Assembly: GCF_965638725.1 (NCBI RefSeq)
Contig: NC_134949.1
Location: 123,750,294-123,814,293 of the forward strand
Direction of reading: 5' to 3'
DNA length: 64,000 nucleotides
Source of the DNA: Aptenodytes patagonicus
Taxonomy: Eukaryota > Chordata > Aves > Sphenisciformes > Spheniscidae
Under the pieces are notes generated by a model. It did no database searches and had not been told where the DNA came from. It saw only the letters and a list, made by a program, of their open reading frames with translations. This document shows, piece by piece, positions 37,722-48,400 of this stretch. A program made the position numbers and the translations under genes. Every line of letters begins with the position of its first letter. The stretch's first letter is position 1.

Positions 37722-39815
37722 GCTGTAGTAGGCCAGCTGTTCGGCAGAGCTTTGCTTTGGAAAGCCAGTGATCTGAAGGTATGGGGGCAATCAGTAGGGA
37801 GACTGGTCTGCTCTAAACCTTTTTGAATCTAAAGGGGATTACAACCAGGTCATTTCTATCTGGATCCCCTGCAAGGCTGATAACTATAGTGTGGGCCAGA
37901 CTTTTGTATCCATTATGGTTCCACTGCTGTGTGGTGCAGTGCATTTGGTTTTCAAAACTGCACCGTAGACATGCCTAGAGAGTTTGAGGTCAGTTTACCT
38001 AAAAAGATGAAGAGAATACACCTAGCTTAACACATTGTTTCCTGAAATTTTCCATTTAAGTGTTTTCCTAGATAAATAATGAAGATGACAAGAACTCTTG
38101 AGAATTCATTTATGTCTATAGATAATTTTAATTGAACCCATCTCTTATAGTAGTATAACCCAACATGTAGGCAGTGTCCTGACTTTGAATGCTGTGGCGT
38201 TCCTCTCAGCCTAAAAATGCGTCAAGAAAATTTAGATTATATATGCCACCCAGTATTACTTAAAACACTTAAATGCAGAATATAATTCAAACTCGTCTCA
38301 CGCTAGTATAGGAATGTTTTTAGCTTTTTAATCTCAAATAATGAAAAAAGGGAAGGAACAATAATGTTTTACAATGGAAATTCTTCAGTTTTTGTTCTGC
38401 AAAGATTTCATTTTGGAGCTGGCAATAAAAGAAACTGTCAGCTGGACAAAGTTCTGGTCTTGGAGGCCAGTTTTTATTGTCTATAGATCTCTTCACAAGG
38501 TTAGCTATCCATAGCACTTGCATCTGAACGAACAATACCCAATGTCACATTTCCCAGTTTGGATTGTTGTCTTGTCTTTGGACCTTGCTCACTGATCTAG
38601 AGTTGCGGTTACTCAGCACTCTTAAAATCCTACCCTGTCTCTCTTCGGGTACATACCCACATACTCAGACACCCTGATCTGATGGGCATTGCCTGTTTTG
38701 TTTGATTGGAGTTATACAGTATGTAGAGGACATATGGCAGTAGTGGCTCTGGTGGTGTTTTATTTGTGAATGTATTGTTTTAGACTCTGCTAGGGAGATA
38801 AAATACTGAAAGCAAGCAACTTGTTAAACTTCCCTCAGTAAATAATAGAAATGCTATATAATTTCATGGTAGAAATTTCATGTTTTAAATTGCGAGGGAT
38901 ATTTCTAAAAAAAAAAAAATAAATAAGTCTGACAAGTGGTATACGATTGGAGTAGACTTTTCCAGTACGAACCAAACAGATTTATCTCAACGTCACGTGG
39001 CAGTTAACGTGAACATTCATTAGATTGAAATGCAGCCTGGCTGTCTGCAGAAGTGATTACATCGGTAAATCTATTGATGCCATCCAAGGGCCAGGATTTA
39101 GCATGGGCAGTGCTGCCATGGTGCATATAACAAACTGCTTTATAGCCTTTCCTGAAAGGAAGTCCTGAATAGTTAGTATGATAGGCATGCTTTGAATTAT
39201 CGTAACCTCTGATACAAAACAGCATTCGGAGTAATTTTTCAGATGATTTACCAACCAGCAGATTTGTAAGCACAAGAGCAGAGGAAGTGGATTGGTCTGG
39301 AGGTTGGTCGGTTTTGGCGCATGTTCTGAGCAAAGCTTCCCAGCAGGCTGAGCACTTCCGTGGCCTCTCCAGGAGACGCTCCGGTGCCTGCCGGCAGCTG
39401 ACCTGAGACTGCAGCCGTTCCCTCAGCAGGAGCCCAGGAGGATCTCTCTCCTCCACCTGACTGCCTGGTTCTTTGAAAAACTAGAAGACCTCTGTCTTGT
39501 GGTAGAAATGGCAAATGGGTTCAGAAGTTAGGTGGAAATCTGAATGAAATGAATGTAGTTAGGCACCCACACATACAACTGGTGCAGTCAAAGAACACCA
39601 ATTTGCAAGAAAAAGAACTTCTGAAGAGATAGCAAACCCTCAGAAACTAATTTTAAAATATCCTAAGTAACATGCTATATTTTAGGACATAAATGCCATG
39701 TGTTAAGGACATCAGCAAAAATACAAGTTCTTTGCTCAGTCGGGCACATATTCAGAAGCACTGACCTTCATTTCCAAGAACGAAGCTACGCTACCTTGAA
39801 AGTTACAAAACCCTA
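37722..39815. other. Intergenic spacer, no gene recognised
   Basis: Searched by eye for further CBR pseudo-exons without success. The minus strand has a 150-codon open frame at 39004-39456 that I do not recognise and consider probably fortuitous. Confidence 0.4.
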
Positions 39816-40374
39816 TGTCATGGTTTAACCTCAGCCGACAACTGAGCACCACACAGCCACTTGCTCACTCTCCCCTCCCCCGGTGGGATGGGGGAGGGAA
39901 TCGGAAGAGTAAAAGTGAGAAAACTCATGGGTTGAGATAAGAACAGTTTAATAATTGAAATAAAACAAAGTAGTAGTAATAATAATAATAATAATATACG
40001 ATGCCAGTGATGCACAATGCAGTTGCTCACCACCCGCCGACCGATGCCCAGCCAGTCCCCGACCAGCGGCCCCCCCGGCCAGCTTCCCCCAGTTTATGTA
40101 CTGAGCATGACGTCACATGGTATGGAATGTCCCTTTGGCCAGTTTGGGTCAGCTGTCCTGGCTGTGCCCCCTCCCGGCTTCTTGTGCACCTCCAGCCTTC
40201 TCAGTCGGTAGAGCATGGGAAGCTGGAAAGGCCTTGACTAGTGTAAGCACTGCTCAGCCACAACTAAAACATCGGTGTGTTATCATCAACATTGTTCTCA
40301 CCCTAAATCCAACACACAGCACTGTACCAGCTACTAGGAAGAAAATTAACTCTATCCCAGCCGAAACCAGGACA
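39816..40374 (-). mobile_element. Solo LTR of an avian endogenous retrovirus, copy 2 (complete)
   Basis: 559 bp, beginning TGTCATGGTTTAACC and ending CCAGGACA on the plus strand (TG...CA termini). It is flanked by a perfect 5-bp target-site duplication CCCTA (39811-39815 and 40375-40379). Orientation is minus: on that strand it starts TGTCCTGGTTTCGGCTGG, has a TATA-like ACATAAAC region and an ATTAAA hexamer near the far end. It is the same family as 13944-14491. There is no internal region, so it arose by LTR-LTR recombination. The 5-bp duplication fits a class III or class I retrovirus-like element. Confidence 0.88.
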
Positions 40375-40379
40375 CCCTA

Positions 40380-41620
40380 AAATTTAGAAATTGAAACTTA
40401 AATTGATGGCATTGCAGTTTAGAAAGATAAGCTACATTGATGCCCATGGTACTGAATAGATCTACTGCCATGTATACCTAAGGAAAAGTGTTACATTCAA
40501 ATGATCGAGTTGGTTTACTGTGTTAGGAGGAAGCCCCATCTGAATTTATAACCTGATTGGCTGTGTGCTCTAATACCACCCCATTTCTGAAGATTTGTCT
40601 TTTAAAATGATGACAGATCTGCAATAAAGCTGTAAATCACTGCAAAACATTTTAATATTTTGTCACCCAGATTTCCCACGGGTGTTACACATTTCCCTGA
40701 GGTTATTAATCAGGCCTCACATTTCTCTGAGGCCTGTCAGGCCTCCACGCTGGCCTCGGCGCTGCGGGCAGACGCTGACTTCCCGAATGGATGGGATGGG
40801 CTGTATGAAAGCTTGTGAACAACTGAATGCCAAGATGTTGTAGTGAGATGGCACGTGCTGAAGCTAGGCCAGCAGTGCTTTTTGGTACCTGGCCTGGCCG
40901 TTGGAGATGTGCACAACTAGGGAGTGAAAGCACAGGCGGAAGCCTTCCTGCCTTCCCATCTTGCTTCCGTCCTTCCAGCACGTGCATAAAGCAGTCTCGT
41001 TAGCTGCCAGTAGCCGTAGCTTTCATTTGCTAGAAGAACAACATGCCAAATTATATTACCAAAATCTAGCTAGGAAGGGGAAAGGTCTCAAGAAAATAAA
41101 AGAGTGTATGCATGTAAAACTTACTGGGGATCCTTGCTGAAACAGTATCCATCACAGTCTTAGAAGCCACAGTTTCTATTCTCTCATCTTGAATAGCTGA
41201 ACAGGTTATTTTTCCTTGACTTTTTCAGCTGCTTTGAACTACCGGGATTATGTTCTGCCTGCATGTGGGGGGAAAACAAAAAAAAAAGCTGAGGTTAAAT
41301 AGTATGCTTCCACAGTACGTAAATCCTCGTCTGGCAAGATCAGGTATTTTATTTTCCTCAGGTACTTTGCTAGTTTCTTTATTTGCCATAAAAGTACGAA
41401 AAATCTAGCACATTAACTTCCTTTGAAGCCTTTTGTGAAGAACAGAGGGCTTCTTATATTGGACTTGAGCCTTTTATAAATGTAACAACCGAATCCCCAT
41501 GAAAGCTGCGTCTACAAAATTTGTCAAAAGCGCTTCATGCCTAAAACCGGCTGGAACAGAAGCAAAACTGTTAAACGTGCCTTTGCTGGCTTCCGTGTAA
41601 TGGAGATGCTGAAACTTACT
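40380..41620. other. Spacer upstream of DOP1B CpG island
   Basis: No gene or known repeat identified. Ordinary AT-rich DNA with a modestly GC-richer piece near 40730-40990. Confidence 0.4.
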
Positions 41621-41944
41621 TCGCCTGGAGGAGCAGGTAACAGCCCTCGCTGCCCAGCTCCGCGGAGGGACGCCCCTACTTGCGGCGGGCGGTGCGACGC
41701 CCCAGCGTAGGGGGGACACGAGAGGTTGCGGCTCCGCGCAGCCGCCGCCTTGTTTCCCGACCGGCCGAGGCTGATGCACCAAGCCAAGGGAGCGGCCCGG
41801 GCGTGGCCCGCCGGCAGGGCGCCCCCCGACGCCTCCCCTGCAGCCCCGCGGCCGGGCGGGGTGCCGGCGGGGAAGGGCCGCGGGGACCCGGGGGCGCCGC
41901 GGGGCGGGGGAGCGCGGAGCTGCCCGGCCCTGCCCCTAGCCCGC

Positions 41945-41961
41945 GCCGCCAGGGGGCGCTC
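41945..41961 (+). promoter_or_regulatory. CTCF-core-like site
   Basis: GCCGCCAGGGGGCGCTC closely matches the CTCF core consensus (CCRCNAGGGGGCGCT). It lies in the DOP1B CpG island. Occupancy is inferred only. Confidence 0.6.
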
Positions 41962-42254
41962 GGCGCTCGGGCCCGGCCGCCGGGGTGTACCATTTCCCCG
42001 CGGGGGCTCGCGGATGACCCGCTCCGGGCTGTAGCGCTCACCGGCACCGGCACCCTCCTCCCGCGGCTCGGTAGCGGGTAAAGACGAGAGAGGCGGCCGC
42101 TGGGCGGGGACACCCGGAGCCCTCCTGCACCGGTCTACGAGCTTCCTCCTCCCCCGCGCTGTATTCAGTGGTATCGCCCCGGCTGCCGGCTGCGGCGCGG
42201 CCCTCGCGGGGCGGGAGGTTTTGTGGTTTGGGGTGGGTTTTTTTGCTCCCTCCT

Positions 42255-42268
42255 GTTGCCATAGAGAC
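42255..42268 (+). promoter_or_regulatory. RFX X-box-like site
   Basis: GTTGCCATAGAGAC fits every position of the X-box consensus RYYNYYWWRRNRAC. It lies inside the CpG island near the likely DOP1B start site. Confidence 0.5.
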
Positions 42269-42304
42269 TGCGGGGTGCCGCCCCCCGCCGGGCTGGGACA
42301 CGTC

Positions 42305-42328
42305 GCCGCCGCCGCCGCCGCCGCCGCC
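42305..42328 (+). repeat. (GCC)8 trinucleotide repeat in probable 5' UTR
   Basis: Eight perfect GCC units within the DOP1B CpG island. If transcribed as placed it would lie in the 5' untranslated exon. Confidence 0.8.
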
Positions 42329-42586
42329 GGTCCGGGAGGTGTGCGGGGCCTTTCCCAGGTACGGGGGTGGCGGGGAGGAGAGTGCCGCCGCGGCCGGGCG
42401 TGTGTTTGGGGAGGGGCGGAGGGGATACGCGCGGGCATCTGGGGGTGACCCGCCGGGGGCCGCTACGCGGCGGGGGCCGTCGGTGGCCCGGCCGAGGGGG
42501 CAGCGCAGCTCGCCGCCGGCGGGGGAGCCCGCCCTGTCGTCGCCGGTGCCGCAGCCGGCGCGGCCTCGGCGGTCCCTGCCCGGCAG

Positions 42587-45267
42587 GTGAGGCTGGAGGG
42601 AAGCCCCGGAGAAGCCTGGGTGCGGGGCTGCCCGTCCGCGGGGGAGGGTGTCCTGGGGGGTCCCCGGCCCGTCCCCGCAGGGCGGGCCCTGAGAGTGGCC
42701 CCGGTGCGCTGCGGCCGGGCCTGGCGCGGGGCTGCGTGCCCGGCCCCGGGGGCCTGCCGAGCCGCAGCCCGGCTCCGGAGCGATCAGCAGCCGACGGCGG
42801 GGCGCGGGTTGCCCGCTGAGGCCCCGCAGCCCCGGGAGGCAGCGCCTCGTCCCTTGGGATCAGAGGCAGAGCGCCCGCCTCGTTAACCTGTCTTAAGAGG
42901 ATGCTGAAAGTTGATGAGTAACTATTAACGTCTCCATTTACTGAGGAAGTTTGTGGCGCGGGATTTGGAAGACGTGCCTGAAGGTCACTGGCAAGTGGCT
43001 TTTGGTTTTGGGTTTTTTTTTTTTTAATATTCCTGCCTTTGTATATAAGCACAAATACGATCTGTTGGCCATATTTAGATTATGGGATTTTTTCAAACCT
43101 TGCTGACATTAGCAACATAGGTACGTGAACGTCAATGCTCACAGTCATTAAGTCCATCACTGCTTTTCTGGGTGGGAATACACTATTCACCTGTCTATTC
43201 ACAGCAAAGTCCAAAGAAAGTGTCTTAAGAACTGTATAAGACAGTTTTTCCCCCAATTGAAGTTTTATTAGGGTTTTTTTATTCCTTGAGTAGGTATGTT
43301 CTATTTTACCCTCAGAATCTAACTAGATTTTACTTAAGTAGACCAGGTTTTAATGCTACAAGAATGCTTTAGGACATGATTTTCATAGAATATTTAGAAC
43401 CTCTTTAAGTGCTGTTGATAATTTGATTGATTCTTGTTCTCTAAGTGGATTCGTGCGGGTATATTGCATTTACAAATGAAGAAATTTGTTGTGTTCTGTC
43501 AGCAAAACGGCTGCCCAATTCTAAATGATCCAGACAAATTTCTTATTTATGAAAGTGGCAGCACTCTTGACTTGACAGAGAGCTGCTGGAATACTTCCTA
43601 GCTCACGCTTTGTTCTAAGGAGTATGAATACAATCCAATAGTCCAACGATTAAGGTATTTACATGAGATGAGGGAAATAGGGTTCCATTTCTTGCCCTGC
43701 CAGTGGCAGGGGCAGTGTCTACGTCAGATTACTCGTAATTTTTGTTGACAGTATATTGCAAGTTTGCCACTTTGTTAGGTTTTATGGGAGGGTTGACTTT
43801 TTTTTTTAAGTCCTTTTTGGAGCAGGGATAGCTGTATCCCAGATGAACGTTACATCCTGCAAGGCAGTGGGTTTTTTTTACTCTCTGCTGTGAGAAGCAC
43901 TGCATGCATCCTGGTGAAAACAGAAAATTGAACCTTTACTGTAGCAAAACAAACAAACAAAACCAACCAACCAACCAAACATGGCCCTGATGACATTGTG
44001 TGATAATACTTTTCTTTTTTCTTTCATAGAGGTGGATCTAGTTGGATGACATAGAGTGGTTGTATTGGCAATGGCTGAATCCTCCTATCAGGGGAGTGCA
44101 AAGGTGGCTTAAACCCACCTTTAAAATCCTTTCTCTTTTTTGGGTGCATCCAGCATTTTTTGTTTCTTAGAGTTTGCTACCAAAAATCTTATATTGATGT
44201 AGTTGTTGTTGTTTATTAAAGTTAACAGATGATACGCAATTGTTGATTTGTTTTTTTTTTTTAATGCTGCGAGAGATGCCTGCTTTAAAAGAATATAGAG
44301 GACTACTTAGGTTTATTTTTGTGTCCTAACAGTAGGAAACAATGCAGATGCCTTTCAGAAACATTATAAAATATTTTGTTACAGGACTGTGCTTTCTTTT
44401 CTGTATCAGTGATGTAGCACGGATTGAGGTAAGCCTGGCATTCCTAAACCTAAGCATCTCTCTAAAAGAATATTTTTATATTAGCTAACAGGAGAACTAG
44501 TGTCATAGCTAGCATAGGAGTGAAGGTATTATTTTTCAGTACGTAAAATCCAACCACACTTGTTTCCCATTGCTATAAACCAGGTGTATTTTGGTTTTTT
44601 AATATAAATGCGTTACAGAATATGAGAAAATCAGCTCTGGGTAGCTTATTTTTCCTTCGTAAAAATATACGGATACTTTTTGGTGAAATAAATGAAGATT
44701 AGAATGCATGCCTTGACACTTTGGCACAACACCTTGGTCTTGTACTTCAGCATCTGCTGCTGACAAGTTGAGATGCAGAGTTCCTGAGAGCTCCTTCTGC
44801 TGTGGGCTGAGAGGCCCCTTCACGGGATTCCTCTGGGAAGTTGTATTTTGATATGAAATATTTCACATTCCACTGCTACAGGTAGCCTTTCAAAACACTG
44901 CACAGATGATAAGTTATGAAAACTATTTACTTCTCCCTAACTCCTTGTCAGCGCTTTGACTGTTTATAGTGAGACTTTATATTCCTTTCCTTTGTTATTG
45001 TGTGAGAGATCCATGTGCATGGAGGGAAAAAACACGTTTCATAAATAGGAAAATGTGACTGCAAAACTTCTAAAACAGGCAGTGGGGAGTTGGAGTCATG
45101 CCTGTTAAATTATTTTTAACTTTGTGTTGAAACTTGATCAGATGACCTGTTTATTGTGATCTGTCAGCGCTTCTACATATTTATTGTTATCTTACAGTAC
45201 TTTAGGTTTGCCAGAACGTAAATGTGGGTTACCTTTTTGTAACTGTGTGCATGTTTTAGTTTACCAG
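42587..45267 (+). other. DOP1B: Probable DOP1B 5'-UTR intron
   Basis: Between the candidate first-exon donor (42586) and the acceptor before the start codon (CAG ending at 45267, or TTTTAG at 45259). Holds an ACCA-type simple repeat (about 43945-43979) and T-runs; no coding exon seen. Confidence 0.45.
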
Positions 45268-45296
45268 GAAATTTCGCCTTGCTATGAGAACCGAAG

Positions 45297-45434
45297 ATGG
45301 ATCCAGAAGAGCAGGAGTTACTTGGTGATTACAGATACAGAAATTATTCTTCAGCGATTGAGAAAGCCTTGAGAAACTTTGAATCATCAAGTGAATGGGC
45401 GGATCTTATATCTTCCCTTGGCAAACTCAATAAG
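45297..45434 (+). CDS. DOP1B: DOP1B first coding exon
   Basis: 46 codons from ATG at 45297, ending ...[10 protein letters not shown] with donor GTACAG. About 30 nt of 5' UTR precede the ATG after the acceptor. Confidence 0.95.
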
Positions 45435-48400
45435 GTACAGTGTCACAGGAATATTTTTTTCATTTGTTTATTACTTTTGTATTGTTATTAACTTTTCTGT
45501 AACTTACAGTACTTAGCAAAATTGAAAATTCACTCAAGAAAAATATTAGTTCATAAAGGAAGGGTAATGGAAGCAGCTAAGTCAGTATCTTTTATATAAA
45601 TGTGAGAAATGCTGGTAAAACCAACAGAGGTTTCCTTCAAATGGTATTTGTTTCATTTATACATGAAGCTAAGTTAATTTAGTTTTTGCACCGAAGAAAC
45701 CCTCAGGATGCTGGTTACTCACTCTAGAGCAGCTAAAAAAAGTCTTTATATAGAACAGGAGGTCACAAGTTTTAGTATATATTCTGGGTCAAAGTTTATA
45801 TTTAAAGATCACATTTACTTGACCATGCCCTTCCCTTGTATTTGGGGAAATAATTGATTTGCTGCTGGTGGTGTCTTTTGTATGACTGTGGAAAATACGG
45901 CTGAATATAGGAAAAAAGAAAAAGACTTTTACGGGAAAACACCTAGGAAGTGTATCCTCTCCTCCTGCCCAAGAAACAGGGTGTATGTTTTTTGTGTCCC
46001 ATTTGGTCTCTTTTAACATAAAGCTCTTCCTGAGTGTACGTGGGGCAAGAGTAGTTACAGTCATTAAGGAAATAGGGGTGACAGGCGGCAGCTCCGGCAG
46101 AATTCATAAGGAAACATCTGTTGTTACCCGATATGCCTCACATGTCTTTGCTGTCGTTGCTAAACCTTAATTCTACAGAGTTTTCAAAGGGGAGGAGAAT
46201 CCATAGAATTCTAGAATCATAGAATATCTCAAGTTGGAAAGGACCCATAAGAATCATCAAGTCCAACTCCCTGTTCCTCGCAGGACCACCTAAAACTAAA
46301 CCATATGACTAAGAGCGTCATCCAGACACTCCTTGAACTCTGACAGGCTTGGTGCCGTGACTACTTCCCTGGGGAGCCTGTTGCAGTCACCAACAACCCT
46401 GTCAGTGAAGAATCTTTTCCTAATGTCCAGTCTGAACTTCCCCTGACGCAGCTTCGTTCCATTTCCTCGTGTCCTATCGCTGGTCACCAGAGAGAGGAGA
46501 TCAGCACCTCCCCCTCCACTGCCCTCCTTGAGGAAGCTGTAGACTGCAATGAGGTCACCTCTCAGCCTTCTTTTCTCCAAGCTGAACTAACCAAGTGACC
46601 TCAGCCGTTCCTTGTAAGTCTTGCCCTCGAGACCTTTCACCATCTTGGTCGCCTTCCTCTGGACCCACTAATAGTTTGATGTCCTTCTTATATTGAGGCG
46701 CCCAAAACTGCACACAGTACTCAAGGTGGGGCCTCACCAGTGCAGTGTGGAGTGGGACAATCACCTTCCTCGACCAGCCAGCTATGCTGTGCTTGATGCA
46801 CCCCAGGACATGGTTGGCCCTTTTGGCTGCCAGGGCGCACTGTTGACTCACATTCAACTTGCCATCAACGCAGACCCCCAGATCTCTTTCCACGGGGCTG
46901 CTCTCCAGCCTCTCGTCCCCCAGTTTGTACCTATAACCAGGATTGCCCCATCCCAGGTGGAGAATCCAGCACTTGCTCTTGTTAAATTTCATATGGTTGG
47001 CGATTGCCCAGCTCTCTAGTCTATCCAGATCTCTCTGTAAGGCCTCTCCACCCTCGAGGGAGTCCACAGCTCCTCCTAGTTTAGTATCATCGGCAAGCTT
47101 ACTTAATGTACACTCGATTCCTGCATCCAGATCGTTTATAAAAACATTAAAGAGCACTAGCCCTAAAACTGATCCCTGGGGAACCCTACTGGTGACTGGC
47201 CACCAGCCTGATGTAACCCCATTAACTATAACTCTTTGAGCCCGACCCATCAGCCAGTTGCTCAGCCAACATATTATGCACTTGTCTAGCTGTGTGCCGG
47301 ACAGTTTATCTGGAAGGATACTGTGAGAGACAGTATCAAAAGCTTTGCTAAAATAAAAAAAAACCCACATATACTGACTTCCCTTGGCCAACTAGATGGG
47401 TGACCTTGTCATAAAAGGAAATTAAGTTGGTTAAGCAGGACTTTCCCCTCATGAACCCGTGCTGGCTATGACCAATGACCGCGTTGTCTCTCAAGTGTTT
47501 TTCAATAACTCCCAGAATATCCTTCTCCATAATTTTACCAGGTGCTGAAGTGAGACTGACAGGCCTGTAATTACCAGGGTCTTCCTTCTTACCCTTCTTG
47601 AAAATTGGGACAACATTTGCCAAATTGAGGTTTTTTTAAGGGCAGCCATGTTCTTTCCTCTTCAGAGGAGAAAAGCTGAATATTGCTCTGGCGATAGGAG
47701 TTACACATTTCTGCCTTCACTGTTTCATCATGATTCCTGTTCAGTCAATAAAGAGAGCTAGAAGCCTTCAGAATGCTTCTCTCAAAAGGGAAAATAAGAA
47801 ATAATTAGAGTGAGAGATTTCTTACCTCTGGCAAGAGGTAGGCTTTGATCTTTTATCTTGACCTCGATGAACATGCTGAACTGATTAACACCTATCTGAA
47901 ACTCTTATTCAGGTACAGAATTGCCAAAATATGTAGCAGCATAGTAGAAACAAAGCAAAAAAGCTTTTAGCTGTTACATCACTCCATCTGCTGTGGTATT
48001 TTATGGACTTAATCATTTTAGGAGCTTAAGAATTGGTAGAGCAAATCATCCCCAGCGTTCATCTGCTTCTGTCTGTTATCTGAAAATAAGGGTGATATGT
48101 CAGGGGAATGTGCTGCCAAAAGGAAGATTGGGAAATAAGATGTCAATAGCTATTCTTTTAACTCCTATGATTACTTGGTCTTTTACATCCTAAAACATAA
48201 ATGTTGTTGTTGAGTTCTGTTAGTGTTAGGGGGAGGGGGAGGTGTTTCTAACATAGGAGCCTAATTTCTTCTACAGTCAGTTCTGAGGGTAAATGAATGA
48301 GCACGGAGAGAATGGGTAGGAGGGAGGAGATCAACAGTATCTCAATGATAAAAATGTTTTTAAACACTGCACATGGTCATACTGAGGAACCTGGGTGTCA

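Larger units (their letters stand above)
41630..42890 (+). promoter_or_regulatory. DOP1B: CpG island promoter of DOP1B
   Basis: About 1.2 kb of very GC- and CpG-rich DNA, 2.4 kb upstream of the DOP1B start codon. A consensus donor (CGGCAG|GTGAGG, exon ending at 42586) is the best candidate for a non-coding first exon; an alternative is CCCAG|GTACGG near 42360. Motifs listed separately: CTCF-like site, RFX X-box, GCC repeat. Long open frames on both strands here are GC artefacts. Confidence 0.75.

Noticed and set aside
13944-40374. The two LTRs as ends of one provirus
   Set aside because: They are 26 kb apart with host genes between, no internal retroviral sequence is seen, and copy 2 has its own target-site duplication.
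41524-43052. Open frames up to 304 codons on both strands around the DOP1B CpG island
   Set aside because: Extreme GC content suppresses stop codons; the frames overlap each other in several phases and encode low-complexity Pro/Arg/Gly/Ala sequence.
46693-47239. Plus-strand open frames of about 100 codons
   Set aside because: Shadows of the CR1 reverse transcriptase, which is coded on the minus strand.
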